In this document: in pieces, positions 43,567 to 58,900 of the stretch | Position numbering within the stretch: position 1 is the stretch's first letter | Layout of the letters: the number at the start of each line of letters is the position of its first letter | Source of the DNA: Atriophallophorus winterbourni | Taxonomy: Eukaryota > Platyhelminthes > Trematoda > Plagiorchiida > Microphallidae | Reading direction: 5' to 3' | DNA: 64,000 nt | Assembly: GCA_013407085.1 (NCBI GenBank) | Contig: JACCGJ010023559.1 | Coordinates: forward strand, 124,001 to 188,000 | Position numbers and translations under genes: made by a program | Notes under the pieces: model-generated | What the model was told of the DNA's origin: nothing | What the model saw: the letters and a program-made list of their open reading frames with translations, nothing else | The model's database searches: none

Positions 43567-46500
43567 CGAAATCAATTAATCTGCGATAAATCCTAGGGTT
43601 TTATGTGAGAAGCAAATTTTCAATTAATTTTATTTCAAGAAATTGAATAAAACGTTTTACACGCAAGTTTATAAAATAAGCAAACTTGATTTCCTCGGGT
43701 GTTATCAAGTCACACATCACTTGCTCTACGGTTTTCACCGAACGGTTATGCGCAGCTTCATTATTATTCCCGTCATGAAAATCTAATATTCATTTTATAT
43801 TGTGTACATCAGACAATAATAACAAAAATTTCACTTCACTTCTAATAGAAAAAAAGAGTCAAATCAATATTTAGAAAAAAGAAAAAACCACTGTCAGATT
43901 TCTTAATAAACTATCTGGCGTCTTAAACTTCATACCATTTTTTTCAAATAATTCCTGGCTATTCATCAATATTTCTATCATTTCGTCCCCCAAAACGACG
44001 AAAGATGAAAGGAAAATAGGGTATTTTGGTGTTTCATTTTTGTATTAGTAGAAGTTTTTGCTAACAAAATAAAATAAAAGCTTTCTTAATTCGCAAAAAA
44101 TGTAGAAAAAAACAAATTTCGATTAATAGTGGATAACTTTAGTCAAATTCCAATTTATATGAGATATCAATTATAGAAACCTTTTCATATTTTTATAATG
44201 AGCGAATTAACAATATGTCATTAACCGCAGTAAGACTAGATATTGCCAACTTATGTATATTGCTCCAGGTGTATCATCCGATGGGTGGGTTGGTTTCTCA
44301 ATATTTCAACGTTACTACTGTCTAGTTTCAGATATTACCATATACTTTTATTCAACTCGATAAAGCGGAGAAATTCGTGCCTGAAAGCTGAGCGTGTAAC
44401 GTTGAGTAGTTATAAATAAACCTGTCGAGTTTCGAAGGTTTTGTTTCGATTTTACCCAGTATTTATACCATGATTCTTGAAGAATATAAGGCTGACCTTC
44501 TGGCTCCACCTTTGCAGAAATCGGGTTTTCGAAACCACATCTAATCTGCTTTCTTGAAAGCAACTCAACTATCGTTGACAACGGTGTTATGATAAAATTA
44601 ATGCTTTTCCGAATAGTTTTATGAAGCACCACTGATTTTAGTACTCTATTGACACAATATGTTAGAGATGCATAGAGGCCCAGTAATAGTAAACATTCAT
44701 ATACCAGTTTTGTCCTGCATGTTTAGTCTATTTCGCTACTAAAAAGCAGATCGTTGCTATTTATGCTCTCTAAATTGACACATTGTACTCACAATTCTCT
44801 CGGGGTGTCCCAAAAACGAGAAATATGAGATTGAAAAGATATGGTTTACCCCCCAAAGGTTTCGACATTTTCTTTGCTTGCTAATAATAATGAGAAAAGA
44901 AGATAATTAACTATGCACACAATATGATGACAGGCTTTACTATTCAAGGCAATGAAGAACAATTGTCACCGTAGTTAAGGAAATAAACTACGACCAACTT
45001 TTTGCTCAAGATGCATTCGTTATAAAGTTCAAAACAATAAGATTTAGAACGCTCTTGTAATTTCATGGAATGCTGAAAGTATGACTCAAGCCACGCACCC
45101 GGCTTATAGACTAAAAAATAAATGACATTTATTCGTGATATAACTGAACCCTTCTAATGGAAAATTTTGTTAAATTTTCAGTCAATCGTATGTTGTCACC
45201 GATAAAATTGTTATTACATTGGAGTGTTACGACTTGTACCATGTGAACACATTCTTTAAAATGTTTTTACTGTTTTTAGCCATTAAGTGTGATCAGAAAC
45301 TGGGTTTGAATATCTGCGTCTTTAATTGTCTGTAGTAAACTACTGAATTATTCTCGTCATCATACGTAAACATACTTTTGGCTATCGTAAATATGTTCTA
45401 CTATTTTATTTATATTTTTCCATATTACATTACACAGATATTCTATGAGTAAAAATGCCGTGACCGATAATGAGAGCAACTACGCGAAAATTGCATGCAA
45501 TCTTCTCATGGATTTTAATAAGAAATGTTATTCGATATAATGGAATAACCTGAATTAATTGTCGTAGTGAAGCCTGGCAACAAACAAAATATCATCTATC
45601 TACTGCTAACAATTGAGTAACAAATTGATACAAAATATGAAATCATATTTGTAAGCAAGATTCTAATTTTTACGATATAGATATTCATACTCTCACAACA
45701 CGCAACAATTATTAGTAAAATTCTGAAAGGATTGGTGTGCTACAGATTTGTTTTATTGATAAAGATAGTTTACGGTACATACAGTTCTGAATTTCAGGTC
45801 TTGATATCCGTTGATTATTTTAGTTCGATATTTATTTTCAGTACTTATGCTGAAGAACTGGAGGTAGTGTTGTCATTTGTATCACTTTTTCCCTAAAATA
45901 TCATACTACAGAATTTTAATGTACTCATACACGCATGCACAAATTGAGGCTGGAAATTTACTGAATATATTGTAATCTTGGTTAAATGATCTCACGCAAA
46001 TAATAAGTATCTCTGTTTAAATAAAAATATGAAGGGAGATCAATTTAGTTACCCCATTAGATTGTTACTAAAATCGCCTAGATTTAAAGCCGTTCAGTCG
46101 ATTTAGAAATATATGCGCTACAGATGTGATCAACACGATATATTGAACATTTCTGAACGTATTGAGCGCTTGACACGGAATTATTGTACTTTTCTGAGTG
46201 CCAAAATATTGGTTCGTTGTACAACCATTTTGAACAGTGATTTCAAAGTAACAATTTGTTTACTTATTTTTCACTGCTTCAAAACTCAATGGCTTTCTAA
46301 CGCCACATAAGAACTGTAAATAAACATGATGCTACTAACCTGTCTGCAAGAAGGTTTAAATTATTTTTTTCAAAAATGCCAGTTAAATTCACCCAGTAAG
46401 ATAATCACTCAACGGTAATCTCGATCGATGATTTGCAAAAAACAGGTGACATCATCAACATAACTTCTCGCGAGGCAAAAGGTCCTTGACGTTTTCCATT

Positions 46501-46914
46501 TTATACCATGTTTTCCGGTGTATTTGTACTGCTTGTCATACGATCGTTCTGATCCCTGTTACGCATGTTAAACTGAAGAAATTTCATTGGACCGTAAACA
46601 TTTTCTCCTTACATGCACTGGTTGATGGATTGCAACGTTGAATTTCATACTTCGAGAAATTCCCGTGTACATCGATTCTAATCGAAAGCATGATCTACGC
46701 GATACGTATGTATTATTACCAGAGAGTTTTGGTCATGTATTCTCACGGCAAATTTTTTCTCGCGCTGTCGCAACTTTATATTGTCTAAGAATCAACTCTC
46801 AACGTTAAAAACTTATCCAAATGGTTTATAGTTAATAATTCCTGACGGTATTCATAAAATATTCCTTTGTAGTCCGTTCCAATTTACAAAAATACCAAAT
46901 AATCGATTGCGAAA
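43210..46914. other. AT-rich intergenic stretch
   Basis: A (TA)n run at 43536-43563; otherwise no ORF with motifs, no RNA gene and no TE signature seen. The SPAG17 promoter should lie near the right edge. Confidence 0.45.
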
Positions 46915-46947
46915 ATGCTCGCGAACGGAAACACCGAAAATAATGAG
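46915..46947 (+). CDS. SPAG17: SPAG17 exon 1 with start codon
   Basis: ATG at 46915 begins MLANGNTENNE; donor GTAATG at 46948. The start is chosen because the next exon has no better upstream ATG and the micro-intron join keeps frame. Confidence 0.7.
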
Positions 46948-49900
46948 GTAATGCTCTGCAGTTTCGATGAACTACATAACCCAGGCGAACGGTGATATAT
47001 CACTGACTCTGGTCGTACCTTCGACTCGAATCGAGAAAACGGTTTTGGATTTATTACAAATCGCCGTCGAAACAAAAGCTAGAAATCGTTTTCGTTGTTT
47101 TTCTTTAACAAATTGTATGGAATCGATGGCGGAATTATCGGGAGTACCGGATGGGAAAAGTGGGGATCTTAAAACGGATCGATCGGGAGTTGTTGATCCC
47201 TCGAATGCTTCACAAGATGTTATGGCGGAACTTGTTGAGAAAATGATGCTTAAAGTATTTCAGGACAAGCTCGAAGAAGAGGTAAGGAATCATACAAATA
47301 AACTAACTATTCAATGAAGATGTCATGATTTCGTGTGTTCATATACTCTGTAGTTACACTTCGTGAAATTTCTGATGATATTAGTGTTTATCAGGTGAAG
47401 GAAACAGGATTAATTCAAGGGAGACTTGAAACAGTGATAATTTGATATGTCACTTTATACTTTAGAGACACTTGAATGAATTTGTTACACGATTATTTTT
47501 GAGATGGATTTTTTATGTCGCGTAACACATGCAACGTATGTACTGAAGTAGGACGCCTGACATTAGTTTCGCCAAGCTAAGAAGTTAGAAAACGTTAAAT
47601 TACAAAGTTTTATTCAGTCGCTCTGGTTATATTTGTTAATATGAAAATAATCCGACAAAAATCGTGCAAAAACTTTCTTATGATAAACTAGTTTTAAATT
47701 ATATCAAATTCAGATTTACTCTGTGTTGCTCATGATACGTTATATTTATACCAATATTTTGAATTCGGTGACACTTATTTGGAGATGACATTATATATAT
47801 ATATTGATATTCTGTTAATTATAATAAATAGAACGGAGCTCAAAAACCTAAAACGGACGATTCGAAGAATGTAAAAGCTACGAAAGCTAAATCAGGTCGT
47901 GCCAAACCAACCCGAAATGAAACCAAACAGGAGAAGGCAATAACTGAAGACCAACCCAAATTCACCAAGTCGCCACCAAAGGTGATGAAGCGCGGTGAAA
48001 AACCGATCGATAAAAAAATACAAATTGGTAAGCATCACAAATTAGAAGATGTAGCTAGCCTTGAGTGAGCCTATATTCATGCCGACCTAATTTTAATTTC
48101 AGACGATGAACCAGAAAATGGCATCTCACGATATGTTCTTTTGCTCGGGGTTGAAAATTCAAAATTGCTAAGCTGCTTGTCCGGAAAAGGTATACAAATT
48201 GACTCGGTTATCCGAGTACGCGTTGAAAATCCGGATACCTGGAAACAACTTATAGATAAACAGCAAAGTGAATCGCTCGCCGGAACTAAACCTAGTAAGC
48301 CCACAATGCATTCTCCTTTATGTATGCGATCATGACAATGATGACTTTTAACTCGCACCCAAGCAACTGAACACTTAATTATACTAAATCGAACAAATTA
48401 TGTTAGCAGCAAACGTAGCTGTTATTCACGATCGAATATTCTTGAAAGCAATAATACATTTTTACTCGTTTCCCATCAACACTATTGAAGCTCGAAATAC
48501 TAGCGATCAGTTGAAGGACAAATTTAATATTAGGACATTTTAGTCATTCGAAAAGCTGTGGAACATAAAAAAAGATGCGATTGTGATGTACATACATGGC
48601 CGACGTCGACCGAAGGAGGCCAACAATATAGCGACCAGCATTAGGGAATGAGAAACGAAACATTTTGCAAGGTTTTAAATTATCCGATGCCTGTTTTGAC
48701 TAGCGAAGTTAATTGAAATCTTTCAATGGCTGTTTTGTTTTAAACTTTAGAATAACCAAACATTTGCTTAAAAATTTCAACGCTTTTGCTGCGACCACGA
48801 TCACGAGTGTATAAATCGGCTCATTATTGCAAGATTACCCTGATCAACCTTTTTTCCAGAACCGTTGACCGTCGAGCAAATTCAGCAAAACAGTCAGGAA
48901 ATGCGAGCTGAGGAACATAGGCTAGAAAGTTTCTGGCAGAGTTTGAGCGATTTGTTTGAAGAGAACAACTTCGGACTGATTGGTAATATCGCCACGTTAG
49001 ATTACATCATTGGTGATAATTTGTTGAAGGAAAACGTGCTGGCAAAACAGAATCGGGTTAGTGATTTTTTATAGTTTTATTTCAAACTAAATCTATCGAA
49101 CGCATATTCACTGCAGTCTGCACGGTACCTTAATACGATTGTACGATTAGCAGTAAAAGGCTTGATTATATAATTACTACTTTCGCAAAACAATAATTTG
49201 TAATATGTATCCGAAAAGAAAAAAAATCCTCCCGCTTTTGTTAAATTCTTTCTCAAACTAAATCTATCGATAGCCAACTGAATTTTCTGGAAACTAAAAT
49301 AAAGTGCATGTTTGTGTTTTCGAAATGAAACATCGCTTGATTTCTCGCGTATAGCTTTTCATCTTGCCTAATTTTGCAAGTTTCACTGTTTCAGCAATAT
49401 CAAGGAACTTGTAATCATTATGTTAGTCGGTTTTATTTTTGTCGTATACTAATTACACACTTTTGAGTATGTTAAAACTTTGTAATCGTCGATCTATCTC
49501 GACGAAAGTCCATCCACAGGAATTTTGATGTGTCCGTCGCAGAGGTGGTTTTGTATACAGACGTACGATTTTCCATTGTTAGCTTGTTTCTCTAACGTGA
49601 TTAAGAATGAATAATGGTCGACGCTTTCAAAAGTGTTCTACAGAACACAAATTTAGTCGTAAAAGTTGGTCAGCAAATTGTTTGCGGTTGCAAGATCCTT
49701 ACTAAGCAAACAACATGAGCTCATTCATATTTAAAATTTTAACCTCTTCTGCCGTTTTGATGCATACACAGTCAAGTAAAGCTGAGTAAAGCATCATCAC
49801 GTAAGTTATTTTACACGTGAATTCAAGAAGTGTGTTGATAATTATTATTTTAATTATATTACATTACGGTCCGCATGGAACATTCAATGTATGAATATTT

Positions 49901-52900
49901 AATTTCTAACAGGACACTTAGAAATTCAAAAAAACGTATTCAAGCCTACTAATAGTTTTCATAATATTTATGAATATATTCAACCTTTATTCATTGAGCT
50001 AATAAGCAACAGCTACACGTTAGCAATTGGATTTTACCATCTAATCATCTCATCAGACTTTTAATATCGAGGAAACGGTATAGAGACTTTTCATTCATAT
50101 ATTAGCGTTAGGTTTGTATGAACATGTTTGAAACTAAATACTTATAATCATTCAATCAACCGCGTACTTCGTCATCATCAGAGACAGTATTACACCGGTA
50201 ACATGTATCGAATGCTTAAATTCCATACAACCGTGAAAAATGTAAAATCATAAAAATAGAAAAATGTGGGTCTGAAATAGCTACGGGTTTTATAGAAGAG
50301 TAAGCACAAACAAACTGGGATGGGGTGCCTACACTTCGAATGTAGCATGTATTCAATCAAGTTTATTGATCAAGTAGAACAATCTTAGCACGACAGATTC
50401 CTTACGGTTTTCACTACATAACACAGAATGGAGCAAAAAGTTGCAGTTGGCTTAAGCTCATTGTAATCTGTGAAAGAAATTGTGTCCTGTTGGTTACTCA
50501 CTGTCATACTGTATCCTTCATCAGTTTTGCTTACTCAAGTAATGTTATTGACATAGGCTTTATAAGATTATGTTGTCAATCGATGCTTCACATGTACACC
50601 ACCACAACTCTTATAAATGACGGATGCTAACGTAGTTTTATGAATGACAATTCTAAATAATGTTGACATAATAGTCCTAAAGAACAATATTTTGTATGCC
50701 CGTGAAATTACATCAAATTTTCTCATAAAACATTAGCATGGAATCTTATCCTGTCTAAAGGTGGAACACAAGGTTCAAACTACCCAATGCCACCGGAAAT
50801 TTTTTACACTCCTTTTAAGTAGCATTTATTCCGTAATGCCGTTTTAGCAACCTTTGCTTGATTCTCATAGAAACTCATTGAAGTCTTCTCAGTATTCCTA
50901 TTTTATTTTCTTTATGAATTTCTTTCATTGTATGCCCGGCAACGTCGGCTGGTTTGCAGCGATAAGCAGCTTCATCCTAGTAGGGTATAACTATAACACG
51001 TGAATGTATTCTTATCGCTTTCCATCGCTTACTTAACTATTTGTGGCAAATTAATTCTAGTTGAATTTCGGTATGCAAATATTCAACGAAATCGCGAAAA
51101 TGATTTACAATTTGTTGGAAGCGAAACGCGAATGGTTAAATTACGTTGAGAACATGCATATAACACACCTCCCCTGCTTATTGGAAAGCAAAGAGCCAAC
51201 AACCGCGTCAACCAAAGCTATACCCAAAGACGGACTCGCTTCGGTTTGGAGCACTGCATCTAATGTGAAAGATTCCACTCCAGAGGCTCACGAGGAAGAG
51301 GGATACTTGGGTCTAGATATCTACCGGGAAATTCTGAATGGGATTCCGCATGAAGAGTTGAGCATTGAGATGGTTTTACATGCCGTTCTTGAACAAGTGT
51401 GTTTTTGACCATTTTTAGATTTGATGATTTTCCAGATATTGTGTGAGGTTCACGTTTTCATTGTTTTCATGGCATTATTTATATTGAAACGAATGTGTAA
51501 TTCACTGGTGTCTGATTGGCAAAAAATGATTGGTCCATTTCAAAAAAATAATGAGAAAATGAAATATCTTATGAAGCACATCAAATTATTGGCTGCATAG
51601 CAGCGTCCAACAAAATGTTGAAGCCACGTTAAAAACTACAGCGCGTCTATTGGCTCTATCCAATGATATTGTTATTTGATTAAATATTATTTTGTTTTAA
51701 ATTTGAACTTCAGGTTATGAAATAATAATTTGAGTGTTTGTATTAATCACGAATTTGTCATGATGGAATTTTGTGAATTATTATCACAGATTTATTCTTT
51801 CATTAATAAATCGTATTGAGGATGCCTAACGGATAAATGTTACCAAATTCCAAAAATGGATTTTAAAGTAGTATAACATACATCATCCACCATAAGTGAG
51901 CTAGTTATGCAAACAGATATTTTATGAATAGAATTTGTAATAGAGTATTAGCGAGTTTAGCCAATTTGTATTTGCGTGCGTGATATCAAGCGTTAACCTC
52001 AAGAGAGTCGTTCATATACTGGTACCAAAGTTCCTAATCTGACCCAAATATGTAAACAAATCTTTTAATAATTGTCTCTAAAGAACTGTGATGGACCAAG
52101 ACTCTGTTCAATATTGAGGCTCAGCTGCTTACCAACCATTAAACAACAACCAATCAATAAGTAATATTGATTCATAAACCATTTGCATGCATTTCCATCA
52201 CACACCCCATATTGATTCATGTTTGATAATCAACAGGTCGCATGGTGCGTGGATGGCATGACCGAGGGTACGGGTCGATTGGCTAAACCAGACGTCGAGC
52301 TTGACCATGATCTGATGGAAACAATAGCGGAATGTGAGGAGTACTTGAGTGATACAAGTAAACGGGACAAAGTGAGCTGTTTGTATGAAATTCAAAAAGT
52401 TTGTTTCCTATGGCATATATGAAACCAATTTCGTTAGCTTCACGTTGTTTACATTAGTGTTTGTCACAGATGCAAAATAAGGTCACAGTTGCGTTTGCGG
52501 TGATCAATCTGATCAGCACTAGCAAAACTAGACCGATATTGCCCGTGAACTACCGAAATAACAGGATTTAGGAAATCTAACTTAGCCCAACTTTTCTGCA
52601 TTTCGAGGTGAGACAGAGTGTCATCCAAATAGATTAGTTGACCAATTTAGTTTCGATGAAAGATTTACGCTTAAAAATAAATCTAGTCGGTAAAAAATGA
52701 CTGTCAAATGTATTGAGCCTAACGATTTTCTACAGCGCGACAAATCTGAGAGACATCATCAGTTTCAAAAAATTTCTCCTATAATATGATGGAGCTAGAA
52801 GCCATTTTAGAATACATATCTTAATCGAAAATAACCAATCCAATATGGGTTCATCTAGAATGGCCGGTTAAAAATGACAATACAAACGTAGTAATAATCT

Positions 52901-55900
52901 ATCTTAGTGTAATTGTAGAATTTCCAGATTCGTTATGGTTTCAACAATTATTACTGACAAATTCTGTTTTAAATGTCTGACTGAATTCGATTATTTTAGA
53001 CCAATCGATCTGAATTGGGATGTGAGACACCATTTATATTTTGTTACAAATGAACAAGATTTTAAATCTAATCATTACAATTAAGGGAATGGACTCGAAT
53101 CAATGTTCGGAAAAGCAATCGGTTCTGCTTAATCATCGAGATATATTTGCGTCATTCTGCTCTCCGGACGATGAAAGCACACAGCCGTGGAAAGAAAAAG
53201 AAATGGACATACTACGATTATGCTACCCAGACTTATTGCCAAGGAATTCAACCACGGTTAAAACACAAATTGCGTCACAACTGCGATACAACGAATTGGC
53301 TTATTTCGCGCGTTTGAATGAAATAAACGAAGAGGGTAAGATTGCCTTACTTGAGTATTCAATCGAATATTTGTTGGCGAACTTGGCTTTCAATTATTTC
53401 TTTTCGGGAATGCTTTGTTATCATGACTTTTGATTGCAAAACAAGACATCGCCAAGGATATTATGTTGTCTAATATACCAGTGAAATTATTGTTGATACA
53501 AATTTAGCAGCAATCATACATTTTCTACAATGGTTTCTAAATTACGTCTAAACTCAAGCGATTGCGGGAAACTTTTGGGTAAGTGGGATTATGCGAAATT
53601 AGGTAAGATGCTTCAGTTGATATTTTGCCAACCGACCCTACATATTGGAATGAGGTCGAGTTTATTGGGATCAAATCTGGAATCCAGCCAGTGCGTTTAC
53701 TATGTTGTCGACCGAAATCTCGAAGACAACCAATTCAACGTGAAGCATGTCTACGCGGGACTCCTGCAACGCACGTGAACACGAATTGGCTAGACGTTTA
53801 GTAAAAACATGTTATTGATTCACATCAGACTTTTATTCGTTGTAGGTGAAATATTTAGTCAGTGCGGAAAGCTCGTTGCGGTTTCGCACTTCAAATTGAA
53901 CTCTCGTGTGACGTCATGGCAACCGTTCCAACATGAGCTCCTGCCACATTGTGTATGTTAAACCGAATTTGGCGAAGTGCACATCGTTTAACAGCTGATG
54001 ATATCCATAACTGATTCCTGGTCACAGATGCATTGTTGTATCTGGCGACAGGTAAATCCCACTTATACGCATAGCAGACCTAACAGAAATCAAAAACATC
54101 AATAGCTCACTCTTTCTCCGTGAGGTCGCGTATTTTGTTGCACATTACGTTTGGCTCGACCCATCTCGCAAATCTCTTCTGATCAGGGTGCTTTTGGGAT
54201 TTTATTCTAAAGATTTGAAACACAGGTGCAATTTTTACAAGACAAATCTCTCTTGTACCAACCGTTTCGTTTGCGGATTAATTTGCAGCATGCGTGTTTG
54301 CTAATCGATTTTTCGGAGTTCACTCTTATCAGAAGAAATTATAATCTGGATTACACGAATAGAAAATGCTTGTAACACTCATTCGGGTGAATTTGTTTTC
54401 GTTCTGATCCATTCACCAAGTGCTTCACTATCCACGTTCACATCTCACACCACTTTCTCCCCGAAACCGTCAACTGCCATTGTAATTAAGCGCTACTTAC
54501 AAGTTGGCCACCTACGTATCGATTTTTCCATGAACATGCATGACACGATCATCAGAGTAGTCCGCTGTTCGCCACCCTACCGTGCCCAATTTAAGGTGAC
54601 AGAAAGTCGCCTAGGAAACGTGCAAACCATCTTCCAAGTCGGCCAGTCCGAAAAAGCTAATTTCAGTGGGCCACTGATGTTTCGCCATCTTATATTGTGA
54701 TAAAACTTCAACTGATCATAATTCTCAATAATGAGAATTTTCCAGTGGGTTGCTACGCATGTGCTTGCAAAAGAAAAAAAATCAGATATATCTACACCGG
54801 TTCGAACTGAATGTCAATCAAATTTAGAGTCTCGTATGACAAAATTAGAGTTATATTTTGAAAATAAAAAAGTGAGCATACGAATCAAGCAATGATCTCG
54901 CGACACGACAAAATTGGTCTGAAAGCGAGTCGAGTAGACAATGTCAACCCTTCTGAATATTAAACAAGAAATTTCATTGATCAAAAATACATCTGTTACA
55001 GAACCTGTTGATAGTGGGTCATCTGTTAAAACTTGCGACGAGGGTTTACATTCTACGTTGTCTAAATTTACTGTCTATAATACTACAAGAATGCCAATAT
55101 GCAAAGATACTCAAACAGCATGTAAAACCCTAGCAAAATCAAACGAATAATAAAACACATAGGGAGATGCTAATTTTAATATTCAAGAATATACCCGAGA
55201 CAAAAGATAGGCTCTTTCATGCAAGGCGAAAGCATGATTATAAACATTTTCCGCATTTCCATTAAACTTGGTTTAGCTGTAATTAACCCGTCTTCAGTAA
55301 CTCGAACAACAAGATAAACCACAACAAGATGAACCACGTTTGCTCGGGATAAATTTTGACAACAAGTAGCCAGTGAAAATCGTCTTCTGAATTTGCATTT
55401 GTTCCGCGCATACTCACTCCACCGTATCTATGCTGAGTTGCCTTCGTGGGAAAGGCAACTATCGCGTAATCATCGGGACCAAGCCACATCATGCAATGTT
55501 ACTCAACGTTCCTGAAATAAAAGAGCGTGATTGTAAACAGTGGTCATTTATCGTCGATATAAACAGTTCCGAAATTCGGTGGTCGTTGAAAGGTGCAGAA
55601 CACTTTACTGGCCAAACAATCATGGAAAAGGCACAGATAACATTTTTGATAAGTAGTATATAGCGGATATTGTCCGGTCCGAGCTGGTGAAAAAGCTATG
55701 CTTTAAACGATGGTAAAATAATAATCGTGAAATATTGTTAAAGCTTATTATCGATCGCAAAAACATATTGTCCATATGGGAATCTAGGGTTTTCTAAAAG
55801 CGTAAATGATTTCAGATTGTATCACGTGAGTAAGTAGAAACAAATCACTCGAAAGCATAAAGTTGTGCACCCGAAAAACTGATGCTGAGGTAAACATGTA

Positions 55901-58900
55901 GGTTCCGGTAACAAAATCATCTGAGGTCGACAAACAGCCGCCTGCAATAATACCGCAACTTACTTCAAAACAAAACGATAACGGTCTAACGCTAACAGTG
56001 TCTGATCAAAATACTAATATTGACATATTCTTCTATATAATAAAAAACCATCCAATCTTCATATACGAAAGCTCAATTTTTCCAATAAATTGACTGAACT
56101 AACAGAGTCAAGCACACGTAACTCACTGAATAATGGTTTCAATTTGCAGCAAATAAATTTCATTTAACCACACCAATTTCTCGAATACAACTCACAAACA
56201 AGCGCTATATTTTTTCGAAAAATTTGAATTGCCCGTGACAAACCATCTTCGGTTTCGTCTATCAACAAGATCAAGCGCTATGATGAGAATTGACGAAATT
56301 TTAGCCTTTACGATTTTACAAATCGTATTTATTCACTATTCATTTAAATTTCCTGAAAACTGCAGTAAAACTCCTTACTCCAAAACATATTTTTTATGGC
56401 ATTTCAAGTGTGCGCGGTGTAAAATATCCTGATGATAAAAAAATAACTGTGTAAAAATTAATTTTTTGTACGGCCGATTTAAAGGCCGCGTCAAGCATGT
56501 AAGACTGAAAGCGAACTATCGATTCCCAACGTTATTCTTTTTCGGTATTATCGCCTATGTCAAGATGGTGGTGTAACTGTAGATCAATGGTTCCCAAACT
56601 TTTTTTATTGCCCCGTACCCCTAAAATATTTTAATATGCTCTCACACCCCTTATAGTGAATTCAATGATTTTCGCCATTTCAAATACACTTGGCTTTATC
56701 ACCTCTTCTGCGACTGTACGGGGTTTCTGGGATTTGACTACTTTATACGCCACGTGATATGATGCCATCACTAATGGTTTGTCGGTAGATAAAACCTAAT
56801 TTTGAAAGGATTCTGTGTGAATCAATGTGGATCCTTTTTGATTTCAATGATTCAACATCATGTCCTGCAAAACCTGATCTACCATACCAGGTGTTGAAAT
56901 GTTCTTACAACTTCTTAGGCTTTACGTTTTCGGTTGAAAAATCAACATTACACAGTAGGCATTGGGTTTTTTGCAGATCTTAGGTTATTTTACAGCAAGT
57001 AAAACCAAAATAAAAATAATCATCCCATTTCCTTTTCTTTGACAAAATTAAGGGTTAATTACAAATTTGAAAATTGTAATCTGAAAAATTTAGAGAACGG
57101 TAATCATAGCAAAGTTAACATTATAAGTGTAATAAATATTTGTATAACAACTGTTTGTTAGAGACACAAGAGTAACACATGACACGCCGATTAATTAAAC
57201 ATAAATCAACAAAGAATGACAACACTGAATGCAAGATAAAAAACTTCAAGAACATCTCGCAATCCAGGTTTGGAAACCTTGCTCTATACTACCACGAACA
57301 TCTTTAATGAATTATGATACACTATCCCAGTATTGAATTACAGGATACTAATTGGTGTAGTTTGAATTAGAATTCACAAGTCCACTTATCGCGCGCATGA
57401 TCTATCGCCGTCAGCCTCGACAGATGCCCAAAACGACTAGTAATTAGAGGTCCTACGCTACGCCAGAGAAATGCGGAGCTTCCAGTTACTTGTCATTGGA
57501 AACTTCAACTTTTCTCATCTCATCCTGAAGATATAAATTGGATCAAAATTCCTGCATACTGATTAGCACTCTTCCATGACTTAACACGACATTACTTACA
57601 AATCGGGACGGTGGTGTCTCCCAGTTTTACATTTGTCTTCACTTCCGACGAATCTGTAGTTGAGGGTTTTGACTACATTGTCCCTTCGGTTTTAACGACC
57701 TTCTTGTAGTAGCTATCGAATATGCATGAACCGTAAGATTCGAAGGTGCGTTTGCGCAACTTTTTAGGAGGATCTATTATTCAAGCTTGGGTGACACGCT
57801 TGGACTAGTAAGGAGACAAAAGTTTCACCATCACAACACAGACATTTCAGGCACTCATTTATTAAATACATAACAAGGAACACGCACACATTTATCTAAT
57901 ATATGTGAATCCCGTAATCAAAACACAGTCCTCATCCTGTCTATCTCGGTTGTCACATTGATCCGATTTGTCAGTCGATTTCGTGCCACTCCGACCCTCA
58001 CTACCTTGGGCCCGTTTGACCAATCTTAACGAATCGCATATCGTTCCATACCAGCTGATGTTTTGCTCCGATTTCTGACGCCTCCATCGCTCGACTTGAT
58101 TGCATGCCATTCCTCCGAAAACCGGAATTTTGTGCGGATGCGTTTGTTATTGTCGGTTATTTCGGCACTTCCTGTTCTTGTTTTGTGTCGTAAAGAGATA
58201 TGCTCCATATCGTCAAAGAGCTCATGATTGGGCATCTCCGCTAGTGCGCTTCATACCTCTACATCCGGACGATTGATTTTATTCACATTTACGCGACTTA
58301 CCACCCCTATCATTTCCATTGCTTTCGTTAAAAAATCAGTACGTTTTATTTTTGTTACGACGACCTGTCCATCATGTGTGGAAGTTAAACTTGCTGCTAA
58401 AAGTAATGACAAGAGGAAGGATATTCATGTTTCTTATATTGTTATTACTAGCAATTAACGCTAAGATCGATCGAATAATATATCAGAAAAGAAATAATTG
58501 ACTTTCACTTAAATGCCAGAGATCAGGTTTTCGCCTGGATATCTCTCGAAGTGAAAATCTACGCTCTTTGCAGAGTCTTCAAAACGATTTGCGGTATTCC
58601 CAGCCTGTCTAAATTGGTACATTGTGAAGGCTACGTTTCTCAGCAGGCTGAAAAATATTTGCGCTCGATTATATGCAACCAATGGAGGATGAGGGGTGAG
58701 AAGAAAAGACTAACTTCAAACAATTTTTCAATAAGCTATAAAAAGTAATTCATTGTAAAAGGATGTATAGGCCGAGAGAATGACATTTCAATTTTCGGAA
58801 GAATCGAACTAATATCTCTATAGAGAATCTTAAAAATCAGCAAACATGAATGCTTCACAAGTTGGATAGGCAAAATTCAATAATGAAAAATCGAAATTCT

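Noticed and set aside
50040..50065. Minus strand CTGATGAG near 50056
   Set aside because: The following bases lack GAAA and a stem II helix.
54941..55150. 69-codon ORF in the SPAG17 intron
   Set aside because: No motif, no splice context; length is within chance for AT-rich sequence.
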